64,000 nt of DNA from Blumeriella jaapii (lineage: Eukaryota > Ascomycota > Leotiomycetes > Helotiales > Drepanopezizaceae). Below, piece by piece: positions 1 through 12,047 of this stretch; position 1 is the first letter of the stretch, and each line of letters opens with the position of its first letter. Location: contig VWND01000005.1 in NCBI GenBank assembly GCA_009599575.1, positions 682,001-746,000 on the forward strand. Reading direction: 5' to 3'. Position numbers and translations under genes: made by a program. The notes below the pieces were generated by a model. The model had not been told where the DNA came from. It saw nothing but the letters and a program-made list of their open reading frames with translations, and did not search any database.

Positions 1-531
1 GCGCTATGAAGGAAATCAAGTGCTTTCCTATAGATTGAAAGCTGTTACAAGATATAAGTTTATTTTCACACCGGATCGTGCACGGTCGTCCGGAATCTGG
101 GGGAGGCAAGAAGAAGTATGTACCTGTCAGGAGGAAGTATGCAGGACAAAGTCGGACCGAGTCAACAAAGTTCGAGTCCAACGTCTATCATGCACTTCCC
201 GTCTTCCATCACCTACGGCAGGGTTCCTATAGGTGGTCACACCACGCAACGCCCAGAAACTAGAAGGCCGATATTGTGCAACAAAGCATGAGTCTGGCCA
301 CGGGATCCCGTCCACTTCTCCCCGTCCGGGGCCTGACTCTGTAGAACAGAACAAAGGATCGATCAATCTGGGGGTTGAGAAGGCGGGGAAGAGGAACTCA
401 ACTGCGAGCTATGACCGGTATAAAGAGGTCGTTCCCATCGTCCTCAGAAATGGCAAGCAAGTGTTTCTGCGTTTTCAATTTCGAGTCTCTTTGGGATCAC
501 AGTAGTACTTTGTCAAGTTCAGGTTGCAACA
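1..531. other. Non-coding upstream region of the sugar transporter gene
   Basis: I see no conserved protein in any frame here; the short ORFs do not resemble known families and overlap each other. The stretch just before the start codon at 532 presumably holds the promoter and 5' UTR of the transporter. The left end may also carry the tail of a neighbouring transcript, which cannot be judged from this window. Confidence 0.4.
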
Positions 532-2336
532 ATGGCAGGCGGCGGTGGCAAGCCCCAGAATATCTTCAGACTCAATCGTGGAGATGACCCCAAGGAGGTT
601 CTGAACTGGCGACTATGGTTCGCTGTTCTCTCTTTCGGAATCATGGGAGCTGCGCGAGGTCAGTCGCAGTGACGTTCTTTTTGGTACCATTTCTAATTTC
701 TCTTAGGTGTTGATGAAGGCCTTATTTCCGGGACTCTCAGCAAGTTGGACTTTATAGAATCATTGGGTCTTGACAAGATGGACGACGTCAAGCTCGCCAA
801 TGTCAAGGGTAACATCTCGGCCAGTAAGTTGAGGTCCTCGGTGTGTGCGATTAGAAGGCTGACCCTGTCTTAAGTGGTACAAATTGGCAGTGTTGGCGGT
901 GCTGCCCTTGCGTTCGTTCTCTGCGATCGTATTGGACGTCTGTGGGCTACAAGACAACTCTGCTGCCTCTGGATCCTCGGCATTGTCATCTTCTTGACCA
1001 ATGGAGGACGGTTAGGCCAAGTGTACGCTGGTCGATTCATCGCCGGACTTGGTATCGGGCAGACTACAGTTGTCGCACCGGTGTATCTCTCTGAAATTGC
1101 GCCCAAGTCTGTTCGGGGCCTTTGCACTTGCGCCTTCTCGGGCTCGGTTTACATCGGTATCATGTTGGCATATTTTGCGTCCTGGGGGAGCGAGCTTCAC
1201 ATCAAAGAGGGAACACCGAATCAATGGGTGAGCCACCTGATGTACCTACGACGGACATGACTAACAGGCTCAAGGTCGTGCCGACTACGATGCACATCAT
1301 GTTCGCCGGAATCATTATCATCCTCTCCTTTTTCAACTACGAATCACCCCGCTACCTTGTCAAGATTGGGAAGGACGATCAAGCAACCACCAATTTGGCG
1401 CGAGTTCGTGGTCTCGATGTCACCCACGAGCACGTTATGAAGGAAATCGCCGATATCCAACACCAGCTCGCCGAAGAAGAGGAAGCTACCTTGGGCCAGG
1501 GCTGGGTTGGGATTTTGAAAGAGATGTTCCTGATGCCCAACAACTTTTACAGAATCTACCTCGGTCTCTTCTCCCAGCTACTAGCCCAGTGGTCTGGCGC
1601 TCAAAGCATCACCATCTACGCTCCCGAGTTCTTCGCTCTCCTCGGGACCAAGGGCCAAAACGAGAAGCTGTTCGCAACTGCGATCTTCGGAGTGGTCAAG
1701 TTCGTGGCTGCCATCATATGCGCGCTATTCCTGGTCGATGTTATTGGCCGCAAACGTTCCCTCGGTATCGGCATCAGCCTCCAGGCATTGTCCATGGGGT
1801 TCATCGCCGCCTTCCTCACTGCCGTCCCCCATATCGGCGAGGATGAGGATTTCAAATTCACGCCCTCCCAGAAACACGCCAGCACAGCCGCCATCGTCAT
1901 GATTTACATGTCGGGCTTCGGCTGGGCAATGGGGTGGAACAGCATGCAGTACCTGCTGAACTCCGAGATCTACCCGCTGCGTATTCGTGCCATCTCGTCG
2001 TCGATGGTCATGTGCTTCCACTTTGTCAACCAGTACGGAAACTCGCGCGCCGTTCCCAACATGCTGCTAGAGACAAGTGAGGGTGGGCTCAGTCCGGCTG
2101 GCACGTTCTGGCTGTTCACTGTCATCACCATCATCGGAGGTGCCTGGGCGTGGTTCTTCATTCCTGAGACTGCGGGCCGGAGCTTGGAGGGTATGGATAG
2201 GCTGTTCAGACTTCCGTGGTATAAGATAGGAAGGTTTGGCGAGGGTGACGCGAATGAGCAGCAGGCTGCTGATGACATGCTTGAGAACGAGAAAAACGAG
2301 GAAAGAGGATCTGTTACGCACGTTGGAAAGGTGTAA
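532..2336 (+). CDS. MFS sugar transporter (sugar porter family)
   Basis: A plasma-membrane sugar/proton symporter of the major facilitator superfamily is predicted. The exons are 532-658, 707-823, 875-1227 and 1275-2336, joined by GT-AG introns of 47-51 nt, giving 552 residues, the usual length. The start ATG at 532 begins MAGGGGKPQN. Visible family marks are GVDEGLISG in helix 1, the D-R-I-G-R loop after helix 2, the Y-A-G-R-F-x-x-G-x-G-I-G segment with P-V-Y-x-S-E-I-A-P-K-x-x-R-G after helix 4, D-V-I-G-R-K-R in the second half, and PETAGRSLEGMDRLF at the end of helix 12. The GVDEG/NQW-VVPTTMHIMF pattern places it with fungal quinate- and hexose-type porters, but the substrate cannot be read from the sequence. 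The reading frame is unbroken. Confidence 0.9.
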
Positions 2337-3526
2337 TGGACAGTCGATAAAGTAAGAGAAGATGAATGACCAGTAACGAATTTATGTGAAACTTTTTTTC
2401 CACAGGCAAATCCCATGTAATGAAAAGTGACCGACCATTGGGCCACACCTTAATGGAAAGAAAAGTCGCGCGACATTTCTCATATTATGCCTTAGAAAAC
2501 AGTTGCCGCTCTACTTCGGGCTGTGGTCTCGGCTGAGCATGTCACTGCATTACACAGATTTAAGAATGTTACTAGCAATCGAGAAAGCACTTCTAATTGC
2601 GACGTGCGGAGGATGTCCTGCCGGTGTGGCAGACTTTGACGATTCAGCGTGCTAGGTGAACGAACTCGAGAACGCCCCATTAAATTCCAACTTTTCAGAA
2701 TGGCCCGCGGGGAAAACGAAATAGAAGAGACTTCGCGTTTTTGATTCTCTGTATACTCTTTTGTTGGAATATCTCTAGCTTGTATTCTACAAAAATCTCA
2801 AATACGAATCTGGGAACCGAGTGTTTCTCGTGCGTATAGTTCGAATCGTAAGAGCAAGCTACGAGCCATTTGCCTCGGGGGTTGGAGAACATGATGGTTG
2901 AATGACACGCTCAAGTATGAGCTACTCGCTTGTTTGATTCCAGCTTCAGCCAAATCAGCAATTCGCTGCGAATATGAGAATTTGTGGGTGTGTCTAATTC
3001 AAGCATCATAGTTTCGCGAACTCTCAGATGTATGAAAACGTATGGTTAACTCACCCAAAGAGTAGCCATGCCTAACGGATGGTGAGGGAATGTTGAATTT
3101 CCGAGATCTGACCTCAACATGGCTCGCGATCACAAAAGGCAGGTTGGTAGTTCTGTATGGCTTGAATTCGATCAACGCCTCGCCACGTTTTTCAGGTGGC
3201 AATAGCGAGGACCGCAAAGTTGGAAACGCGATAATTGTACAATTTCTTACGAACTGGGTGCAAGATCTCGTTACTCCTGCATTTCCTCTAGGTGAGCCTC
3301 ACGGGAAATGCGAACATGTGGGGCATCTGTGTTTGTTTTCTTTACTCCCGAGCCCCTCGCTTAAACGATTTCACATGCTCGAAGGAAATCCGTCAACGCT
3401 ATTCTATGGATCGACGTCATCACTACCTTGTCTATGATCCCAGTACCAACTCCAGATTCCGTTCCTGGATTCCAGATTGATCGGTACAAGGCCTGCAATA
3501 GCCACCAGAACAATCGGTTCATCACA
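2337..3526. other. Intergenic region without recognisable genes
   Basis: There are only short overlapping ORFs in several frames, none with a recognisable domain. The first part is presumably the 3' UTR of the transporter. The segment before 3527 should carry the promoter of the SigF-like gene. Confidence 0.4.
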
Positions 3527-4327
3527 ATGGATCATCCAAGTGAGTACATTTTCCACGTCCTCAATGAAAATCGGACGAGTCAATATCGACGCGTCGGTAG
3601 CGCGCCCACTTCATACTACGTTTTCCACAGCGTTATTATCTTTCTGCAGTTCCGAAAAACACATATTAATCAAATTTACTAATGTCTTATTATCCAGAAC
3701 GCCAAATCTCCCGTGTCATTCATCTGTTAACCGAGGGCTCTCCCGCGGAGCAAAAAGATGCACTCGACGCCTATTTCCTCCCAGATGCGTCCTTCATCCA
3801 CCCCCTCTGCAGAGTCCCCAGCTTCTCTCATTTAAATCTGCCTTTTATAGGCGATGTGAACTCGAGATGGGCCATTTGGATGATCTACCGCTGGTACAAG
3901 ATCCTCTCACCGCGGATTGTGCTTAACGTCGAATGCGACGGTCGGTGTTCCTTTTCTGTCTCCCCCCTTATTGAAACTGACACCAGATCTCGCAGAGTAC
4001 AACCAAGAGTCGTCCACCCTTTTCGTCGACGTCCACCAGATCTTCTCTCTGTTCTTCGTTCCCTTCTACAAATCCGACGTCCGTCTCACTGCCAAACTAA
4101 AGCTCGTGCATTCCGAGTACGACGGCAGGTACTATATCAAGTCTCAGGAGGATCTGTATCAGATCAATGAATGGGTGAAGTTCTTCTGGCCCGGAGGTGC
4201 GACCGTCATCTGGTTGTGGCAGATGTTCGTGACTTGTGCATGCATTATTGGAGCTTTGTTGTTAGCACCTGTGACTTGGTTGGAGCAGAGACGTGCGAAT
4301 CAAGTAAATGGATCTAAGAAAGGCTAA
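3527..4327 (+). CDS. SigF-like NTF2-like domain membrane protein
   Basis: This is a small fungal protein with an N-terminal NTF2-like fold and a C-terminal membrane anchor, of the type annotated as SigF-like (after Ustilago sigma factor F). The exons are 3527-3539, 3698-3940 and 3987-4327, giving 198 residues. The start MDHP was chosen because the family begins with a few residues before the first helix, and because the 158-nt intron has a good GTGAGT donor and a CTAAT branch sequence. Conserved features are Y-F-x-P-D-A-S-F-x-H-P-x-C near residue 30, S-R-W-x-I-W-x-I-Y-R-W-Y-K near residue 60, F-V-D-V-H-Q-I-F in the middle, and a hydrophobic segment (about residues 160-185) followed by basic residues. 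The cellular role is not established. Confidence 0.8.
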
Positions 4328-4931
4328 GAAGAGCTCCTGAGCAAGTTGCTAGCAGAGCTGCACAAATCTCAAATTAATCGATGGATCTTTCTGGCTGGCT
4401 GGTTTTTCAAGAAATCTCGTTGCCTTTTGGAAAAATAGCTTCCCGGCGGCTAGTGCGAATCGTCATATGTTCATCCTACGCTTCGTCCAACATTTCTTCT
4501 TAACACACCCTGCACGGTGTGGATCAGTATTGCACTATTCTCATGCACTGTATCCAAGTCCAAGTCAAGACTACCTACAAAATCCGAACCTCACAGTATT
4601 CCGAGAGAATTACGACTTTTATTTCGAAGAGGCCATCCTTTACAGCGCGCGCTTGGCACTTTTTAGATGTGCCAAGAGTTCTTTCAAAGCCCGGTAGAAA
4701 GCACTTGTAGCTTTCAATAACCAACGGAGAGCCCTCAAGCAGACCTGGAACCTATCACCGTTCAAATTGAAAACTTCATTATTGGCAATCATTATACGAT
4801 TTTTGGTAGCATCATTATCCCTACACGCTTTGTTCCTCCTAAGTCAAAGATGCCAGCCCGCACTCAAATGTTATCTTCCACCTCCCTCTCCAAGCCATTT
4901 TCAAGATCTCCCAATCAACGACCAATCTAGC
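4328..4931. other. Intergenic region
   Basis: No conserved coding sequence is seen. It holds the 3' end of the SigF-like gene and, probably, the promoter of the following hypothetical gene. Confidence 0.4.
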
Positions 4932-6040
4932 ATGTCTCAAGCCCCTAGCCAAGACTCCACCAACGACTTCAATGCCCCAACCCCCAAGCGTGCCCCCGGC
5001 AAGCCAGGTCTTGTACGCTCCAAAAGAATGGCCAATCTCCGTGAAGACATGCCCGACTCACCTCCGCAAGAATACCATGATACTCCGCCAATAACATCCA
5101 ATAAGGAGTCTCGACGCTCGAGAACTGTGCAAGGGGAAGGATCTCCGGAATCCGAAGAGCCACCCCGAGAGAATGATGTATTTCCTCCCCAAAGACCGCA
5201 CACCATGAGACGCGTAAACGGAATGATGGATCTCAGAGCTAGAATGCCAATCGAGTACGCCGCGTCGTTGCATGGCACGGACTCGGACTCGGAGGTGGAT
5301 CCGGACATGGAGCCGCCGTGGAGGCATACCGGAGACTATCCAGCCGAAAAACCAGTAAGCCATATGAAGCGCAGCCCTTGAACGGTGTCTCTGGACCTTT
5401 TCTGATATTTGCGTTAGAAAGTGCGTTCAGCTGGTGAGGAGGATAGGCCAAGCAGTACCTTTGGTACACCTACAAACAAGCGTGACTCTCAGGCAGCGTT
5501 GGCGGCTCCAGGGAGAGTGCGGAGGAAAATGTTGAGAAAGCGAAAGAAAAGAGAGTTAAGTTTGAGTAAAAGATGGACGGGTAACATAGCGATAAAAATG
5601 ACGATGGGCCTGGCTGTTGGCGAGACCGATGAAGGAGTGAAGAAACATTCTGCTCAACTCTGCATCAACTCTCTTGGATTGAGCAGGTTTGTTGAGACTA
5701 GAAACAGGACCATAGGCTACTCTAGACGGGGCAGCATTTATCAGAAATTCTGACGGATCTTTAGGCTGTGAAGAAGCTTACTGTTTCTGTACCTGGGCTT
5801 GGATCTCCGGGACCGGAAACTGCAGATGTAAATGGAACTACGTCCCAATCAAGATTTCAGCTGAAATCCACTTCCCAACCAGTTCAAGAGTATGAATCAT
5901 TAGCAAAAGACGAGATACGTAGCGCTTTTAAGAACATCAGGGCAGCATTCAAGGTCCGAAAACATGCTTGTAAGACCTCAGCCCAGCTTCAGGCCCATCC
6001 ATCTTCGAAACCTCCTTATAGTAGTATATTTCCCAGGTAA
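4932..6040 (+). CDS. Hypothetical protein, exon structure uncertain
   Basis: I do not recognise this gene. A likely first exon (4932-5354) starts MSQAPSQDST and encodes a polar, disordered chain rich in Ser, Pro, Arg and Glu with a short acidic patch (DSDSEVD). A clear GTAAGC donor at 5355 and TTAG acceptor ending at 5417 join it in frame to a basic segment (KRKKRE near 5540). A third open block from about 5765 to 5990 ends in a helix-like stretch (DEIRSAFKNIRAAFK). The junction between the second and third blocks is not solved: the best donor (5581) and acceptor (5764) do not keep phase, so an exon or a frame is missing from my model. Two coiled-coil ORFs follow downstream and could be later exons of the same gene. 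Nuclear localisation is possible from the basic tracts but is inference only. Confidence 0.35.
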
Positions 6041-6551
6041 TGGTACCGAGATTACCTACGCTTTCCAAGTACAATTTTTGCGCCATGTACAAGAAATGTA
6101 CCTGCACTCCGATCAAATGCTAGACAAGCAAATTTCGCGAATTGTGGGTGTGAAGCAGCTTGCGAAAATTCCGAGTGCTTTGACCTCTTGATGAAGTGGC
6201 ATTGGCTATCATCAATTCCCCCTCCTGATTTACCCTCGATTCCCACGCCAAGGGGAGGTATGACGGTCGGTTGTCATGATCTAGCAATCAGCACTCGGAA
6301 GGTGATGTGTCTATCCGGATTTCACAACAGCTTTGCTAACAACTCGCTTCGCATCCCCAGACAAACAGTGCTTCTCATTCCGATACAACGTTCCTACAAA
6401 CCTCCGGCGCGTAGCAATGCTTGCTTCTGTCGATTTATAAAATGTCGCCGCTTTCCAGTTCGGTCTCTTCTTCTCACGCACCTAGTCATCCCCCAAAAAC
6501 AAAGTCACGAAATCAATCTTCGTATGAACCAAGAGAGGAAGAGAAGAGAAT

Positions 6552-6779
6552 ATGAATTCAGTTAACGGCAGTCACCGGCTGGACCCCTTCGGGATCCGTG
6601 TTCAACCTGATATGCGAAGCAACGATGAGAAGATCGCCAGGCTGCAAGACTTCGTTCGGCGACTGGGCGCCGCGATCTGGCGGGTTGATGACAAGGTTTC
6701 AGAGATCAAGTTGATGGTGGAGCAAATCCAGGAGTCAGTTGAAGGTCGAGCCATTCACGTGGAGATTGGCGGACGGTAG
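6552..6779 (+). CDS. Short coiled-coil ORF, hypothetical
   Basis: This ORF of 75 codons begins MNSVNGSHRLD and becomes a regular amphipathic helix (residues 25-68), with hydrophobic residues spaced 3-4 apart (I-A-R-L-x-x-F-V-x-R-L, then V-x-E-I-x-L-M-V-E-Q-I). Such heptad spacing is unlikely by chance over 45 residues and argues that the ORF is translated. It may be the last exon of the gene starting at 4932; a plausible acceptor (TTCAG) lies just before 6560. The ORF at 7257 also ends in a short coiled coil, so the two may be related. No function is known. Confidence 0.4.
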   Translation: MNSVNGSHRLDPFGIRVQPDMRSNDEKIARLQDFVRRLGAAIWRVDDKVSEIKLMVEQIQESVEGRAIHVEIGGR

Positions 6780-6884
6780 AGATGTCGTGTGAGCAAGGAG
6801 TGCTGTTGCCGCTTTTGGTTGTGAGATACAGGCTTCTGAGGAGGACAAATGACAGGCTTTGATGTTTTTGCCAAATTGCGAACG

Positions 6885-7251
6885 AGAGATGACTGTGCGA
6901 GTAGAATATCGTTGCGCAATCAGAAGACTTCCGTGGCTCGCTGTATTCACACGGAAAAAGACTGTTTCAAAACTGTCTGCCACCATCTAGACTTTGAATC
7001 ACTTCTTGTGTGATAGCTGTTCGCAGGAGGATTTACTCATTTTGCAATCGAAAATTTTCCTAATTCGTTGTACGCGGAGCAACTGATTCACACCTAAATG
7101 TCACCTACCTTTACTTTGAATCAATACATGTATGATGACTGCTCGTAATATTGTGTAATCACAATTCTCTGTGGCTCAATGTATCAGCACACTCGCAAGC
7201 GAAATGACCAAATCACACCTAACCATCACCTGTACAGACTCTGAATCATTC
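6885..7251. repeat. Degenerate tandem repeat, three copies of about 122-125 bp
   Basis: Three consecutive blocks (about 6885-7005, 7006-7127 and 7128-7251) share an end motif ACTTTGAATCA or ACTCTGAATCA at 6991, 7113 and 7238. They also share an early motif like GATGACTGCTCG and internal CACACCTAA-NN-TCACCT and GTGGCTC-NN-TGTAT elements. The spacing of the end motif is 122 then 125 bp. The copies are well diverged, so the duplication is old. The array lies between the two coiled-coil ORFs. Confidence 0.6.
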
Positions 7252-7256
7252 TACGT

Positions 7257-7820
7257 ATGGATGACTATCCCACAAAACCACGACAAACTTTACTCATAAC
7301 CAGGCAGGCTCCAATGTACGAGAAGCATATAACCCCCTCCCTCGCCCTGCCTCCCCCCTACCATTCATTCTCTCAACCCCAACCCCCTCCAAGCCCCTCA
7401 AACACACCACCAGACACCCAAACGAAAACCACCAAATCAAGCCCTTCCAACACCACCACACCCCACCAATCTATGTGGCCACCACGCACGCCCTCCCCAC
7501 CACCATCGTCTCCCCCTCCCAGACCAGACCCCTTCAACGTGCGCCCGCGCGACCCGCGCCGCCCCCCTACGCCGCCCCTCTTCCCAGCCTTCGTCGCCTT
7601 CCCCAACTTCCGCACCATGCCCTCTCAATCGCAATGGAGCCCTCCTTCTCCCCCGCCCGGCCGCGCCGCGCAGGAGCAGAAGATCGCAGAGATGGAGCAG
7701 CAGCTGGATAGGCTGAACGCCAAGATCGGGAGCATGGTGCGCATGGTCGACCAGTGCAAGGAGCATATCCAGGCGCTGGAGAAGGAGGTTGCGACGATAG
7801 TGAAGACGGTGTATGGATGA
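7257..7820 (+). CDS. Proline-rich protein with C-terminal coiled coil, hypothetical
   Basis: The ORF has 187 codons. The N-terminal two thirds are dominated by Pro, Ser and Thr (P-P-S-P runs; PRDPRRPP near residue 100) and are probably disordered. Residues about 137-184 form a heptad helix beginning QEQKIAEMEQQLDRLNAKI. The ATG at 7257 lies directly after the degenerate 122-bp repeat, so translation may really start at one of the internal Met codons (7314 or 7473). The proline tract also gives open frames on the other strand, but only this frame makes a regular coiled coil. The C-terminal part resembles the tail of the ORF at 6552 in layout. Function is unknown. Confidence 0.45.
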   Translation: MDDYPTKPRQTLLITRQAPMYEKHITPSLALPPPYHSFSQPQPPPSPSNTPPDTQTKTTKSSPSNTTTPHQSMWPPRTPSPPPSSPPPRPDPFNVRPRDPRRPPTPPLFPAFVAFPNFRTMPSQSQWSPPSPPPGRAAQEQKIAEMEQQLDRLNAKIGSMVRMVDQCKEHIQALEKEVATIVKTVYG

Positions 7821-8556
7821 TTTGTGTCGGAAGGGGGGGGGGGGAAGGAAAGGGGAGGTGATGTGGTGTACGAAGTAGGGGATGGGAATGGTAGTGGTGA
7901 GATGAGAAGAGTGAAGGTGTATGTGTAGGACGAGAAACGGATGGTGGGCATTGGTATTTCGAGCCTTCCGTTTAAAAGGCATGTGGGGAGAATAGTTTCG
8001 CTGGGCTTACCTTTACGGTATGAAATCAACTCGTTGTTTACCTACCTATGTCGCTTAGAGACCTCGCTTGAGACCGACCCACTTTTTCACCTCCTAACAT
8101 CTACATACCTACCTACCTACCTACCTGGTAACTCCACATTTAAGAAGCTGTCTAAAGCTACACACAGAGCACGGTGCCGCAAAGAAAAAGAGCGATGAGG
8201 TTCTACATTACGCTCCCGATCTACGTCGCAACGCCTATATAACCCAAACCAGGATCCGGCGAAGACCACCGCACGCCTCCATCCATGTACGCATCTCTCG
8301 TCTCAGCCCTGCAGCATCCAAAGCTCCTCTAGCCATGCCAGAAGACACCAACAACGTGTGCCCTACATCAACAACATTGACAAATGATCTCCCCTCACCA
8401 TGCCTACCATCTAACCCAACTACCAGATCCTCTCACGGATAAGACGCGACGACCGACGCTCTGCTCAATCCAAACGAGAATAACAAATGAAAAACGTGGG
8501 TATACATGTCTCATCTATTCTTTCCGCTTTCCACGGTCCTCCCTTACGCTTCACGT
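7821..8556. other. Intergenic region with short simple repeats
   Basis: The region contains a G run near 7836-7845 and a run of CTAC/CCTA tetramers at 8105-8127. No conserved coding sequence is seen. It lies between the convergent ends of the proline-rich ORF and the kinesin gene. Confidence 0.4.
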
Positions 8557-11460
8557 CTATTTCTGCCCCGAGAAAAACCAGCTCGTTCTCTTTCCCGCCG
8601 CAATTCCACTCGCTTCGTTTTGCAGCCCTGAGATCGTCGGGTTGCCGCTCGCGACACCTGCATTTTCGGCGCCACCTCTGAGCGGTTTGGCGATGCGTGA
8701 ACCCCCGAAACTGAAGCCTCCATTCGTCGGAGAGCCAAGGCCCCGGGTCGAGCCAGATTTCGCGGCTTCCAGGCGCTCCTTGACGGCTGTAAGCTGAGCT
8801 TCGAAGCTAGGAGTATGTCAGCACGGCAAGACAAGGAGCTGAAGGAAGGGGGAAAATACCGATGGTTAGCCGCTGTAAGCTTCTCCTGCGAATCCTGCAG
8901 CAGGCTTTCCAAACTCTGAATCCGTTCATTTCTCGCAATCAACTTTCTCTCCGCAATCGCAACCTCCTTCTTCAAACTGCCATTCTGCTCGACCAGCTGC
9001 CGTTGCACGTGAGTCAGTTGCTCCAGGTTCCGCTCCAGGAAGGCCATCTTCTTCTGCTGGGCGCGGTTGTTAGACGAGCGCAACACGTTGTTGTACTGTT
9101 CCCTCGTCTCATCAAGCGATATCTCCAGCTCAACGACACGCTCACAGCGATTTTGAAGATCACGCATCAAACTCTTCTTCATGTTGTCAAATTCGGCGAT
9201 TTGTTGCTGCACTGTCTTGCCGTTGGCCATGGCTCCCGTACCATTTGATGCACCGCCAGCTTTGACCTTGCGTTGCAGGTCCTCGTTTACGGTCTTGAAT
9301 TTTTGGATCTCGGCGGACTTTTGGGCAAGATCTGCCTTCAAGTCTTCGACGAGGGACGTTTGCACATCTTGTTTGTTGGAGTAGGCTTGCGCGAGTTTCT
9401 CCTTGACTTCTTCAACATCGGCTTCGCTGAGGTTGCGATGCAGGAGTTCCTCGTACTCGCGCTCCACGGCTTCGAGGCGTTGCTCAAGCTCATCTCTCCG
9501 CTTATCGCTGGTGTCGTCGGATGATGTGCCGTAGAGAGACAGCTCTGCTTGACGAACGATGCCCTGAGTTTCAACCAAAGCCGCCCTAATCGACTCAAAC
9601 TCGTCCGGTGGAATAGCCTCCCCAGCCGAGGATTGCTCATGAAGAGCATCCACTTGCTCAATGACCTTCCTGATGGTTCGCTCATTATCGCTAAAGACGT
9701 CACCGCCGAGGTCGAAGCCAGCCATCATCTTGGCCATCTTCTCCGCCTTCTTTTTCTCTTTCTCGTCAAGAACAGCGCTAGTCTCCTTAGCGGACATCTT
9801 AACGTCCAGAAGCTGTTGCTTGACTTCGTCAAGTTCGGCCGTAAGTTCAGTATTAGCCTCTTTGAGACCGTCCATCGTGATTTGAGCTTCCTTGCTCTCG
9901 AAGGTTAACCGCTCCATCTGCATCTTGAATTCGTTGACTTCGCTTGTCAACTTCTCGTTCTCTCGGTTGCCCTTGGTGTCACGCTCCTTGAGGTATGCAA
10001 GCTCCTCCTTCGTGTCCCTCACGGTCTTCTCCACAGCTGCGATCTGAGACTCCTTCTCGGCAATCTGATCCTGAAGCTCATTCTCGCGTCGCAGGAATTC
10101 CTCTCGTTCGTCTTTCTCCAGCGGCAAGATGGGCGTAGCAGACCGCTCTGAGATGGCAGGCGTTTCTGCTCGAGATTCGGCCGTTAGTCGAGATGGTGTT
10201 GAAGGTCTCGCGGGCTGAGTCTTTGCCTTTGTGATGCCCACTCCTTCCAAAGGAGGCGCCCACTTCTCCTTCGGTACCGCCTCTCCAGCTCGCCACTGCT
10301 GCACCTCATGGTCTAACGTATGCACATAAGATTCGAAGCTCGTGATCTGGGACTGTGCCTTCTTGAGCAGCGCCTTCAATTCCGCCGGGCTGATCTCCGC
10401 ATTGATCTTGGCCTTGTTCTTGATTGCCTTCGCTCGCATTCCAAACTTGAGCGTACTGAGCGTTTCCGCATCGTTGTAACTACTGGGCGAACAGTTGATG
10501 ATGAGAGTCGTCCTGCTATTTCCTCCCAAACTCTCCTGCAGGATTCGAGTGAGTTTGGAGTCTCGGTATGGAATATGGGATGATTTGCCGTCCGTCAGGT
10601 TGTTGATGACCATACCCAGCGCACTCAAACTCTTATTGATCTTCTTTGCTTCTTCCAGAGTCTGTCCGCTAGCACCAGTTTTGCCGACCTTCTCGGAACC
10701 GGCCAAATCAACCAGGAAAAGCTGCCCGCTCTTGGCCGAGCCCGTCTCTACGTTCTTCTGGGTGATTGTGATGACGAAAATGGAATGTGAGCGCGAGGAC
10801 TCAGCATTCATGTTGGTGGCCGCGACCGATCTCGAGTTTCCTCCCCTTCGCATGACTTCGTAAACCTCCTGCACGTTGGAAACGTAGACCTCTAGCAGCC
10901 CCTTCACGTAGACTCCCCTAGCCTTCTCCTCGTGCACCGGCAGGTTATCGTTGTGCGGTGCCAGCAGATCCCTAATGCGCTCCATATAGATTTCCATGTA
11001 GCTGACCCGCACCGTGTACTCGATGGTGCTTGGACTAGACAATATGCTGGCAAAAATCTGCTCCACGATTCGGGGGATCACTCCACGGCCTTCGGCATCG
11101 TCCATATCTGTGCCCATCATGGTATACGACTTTCCCGCACCGGTCTGCCCGTAGGCGAAGACGGTGCCATTGTAGCCGTTGAGGATATCGTCGACGGTGG
11201 ACTTGATGGAGAAATCGAAGACGTCCTTCTGCCGTGAGTTCATATCAAACACGCGATCGAAGGTGAACGACCCGGTAGCCTCCTTGCTCTACTCGCCGGT
11301 CAGCATGCCCCCATTTCCAGATCCCCCCTGCAGTAGGAATACTTACGTCTAGACGACATGTGTCCTCGCTCTCGAATTCGACGATAGGCTGTCCTTTGGC
11401 CTCCAGCTCGATGCGGTTCTGCGGCCGGAACCGCGCTACCACCTTGATGCTGTTCGACAT
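8557..11460 (-). CDS. kinA: Conventional kinesin heavy chain (kinesin-1)
   Basis: This is a plus-end-directed microtubule motor that moves vesicles and organelles along hyphae. The exons on the minus strand are 11460-11347, 11282-8860 and 8806-8557, giving 928 residues, typical of fungal conventional kinesin. The motor domain comes first: P-loop GQTGAGKS at residues 83-90, switch I N-A-E-S-S-R-S-H, switch II V-D-L-A-G-S-E-K, and the motor end near residue 330. A long heptad-rich stalk follows (about 330-870). The tail holds R-I-A-K-P at 883-887, the IAK motif that folds back and inhibits the motor in kinesin-1, and the protein ends in a basic/aromatic KRTSWFF segment as fungal orthologues do. 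Fungal kinesin-1 works as a homodimer, generally without light chains. The small third exon restores the conserved tail that would be lost by reading through the intron at 8807-8859. The frame is intact. Confidence 0.95.
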
Positions 11461-12047
11461 GATCGCGGCGATGCGTCGGCTATCCGGGAACGATCATATG
11501 TGCAAGAACCGATGCTCGCAGGCAGTGTTGAAGCTGGTGTTGTGTTGCTGCAACCTGGGACTTTGTTGATAAGGGATGGGATGTGATTTGAGGGCGTTGA
11601 CAGACTTGCGGCGTTCGCGTCCGGGATTTCGCGTGCGTGGGCGCTGTAATTTCCCCAACACAATAGGATCACGTTACAGCGACATCAACAGCTGCAAACC
11701 GTCAACACAGCGGAAGCGACAGGGATTTTGACTGTGGATAGAGATGACTACGTCACAGCGTCGTAGGGAATATGTTCTTCTCCTGGGGCTTGATCGAGTT
11801 GGCAATTCAAAATGTCTCAGCCAGCTGGCAGTGCACCAAGGGCCATTTCTGCTTCAATTGTGTGAAATGTCGAAGCACTGTTACGCTACGCTATGCAGAA
11901 AGACTACTCAGCAATCTAGAATTACTGCCTCCGACGGAAACACAAAAACAGATTCATTTCAAGGGCTCCAGAAAACGCCAGTACCCCGCTACTCTCATGA
12001 TCTCATGATGCCTGCAAGTGCATTTTGCAGAACGACGCCAGTATCCT
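11461..12047. other. Intergenic region between kinesin and ubc2
   Basis: This segment is the promoter and 5' UTR of the kinesin gene plus the 3' UTR of ubc2. No conserved coding sequence is seen. Confidence 0.5.

Noticed and set aside
7437..7982. Long minus-strand ORF opposite the proline-rich coiled-coil ORF
   Set aside because: The antisense reading is low-complexity, while the plus strand gives a regular heptad helix.
9338..9703. Additional ORFs on both strands within the kinesin gene
   Set aside because: They overlap the long coiled-coil exon of kinesin and lack their own support.
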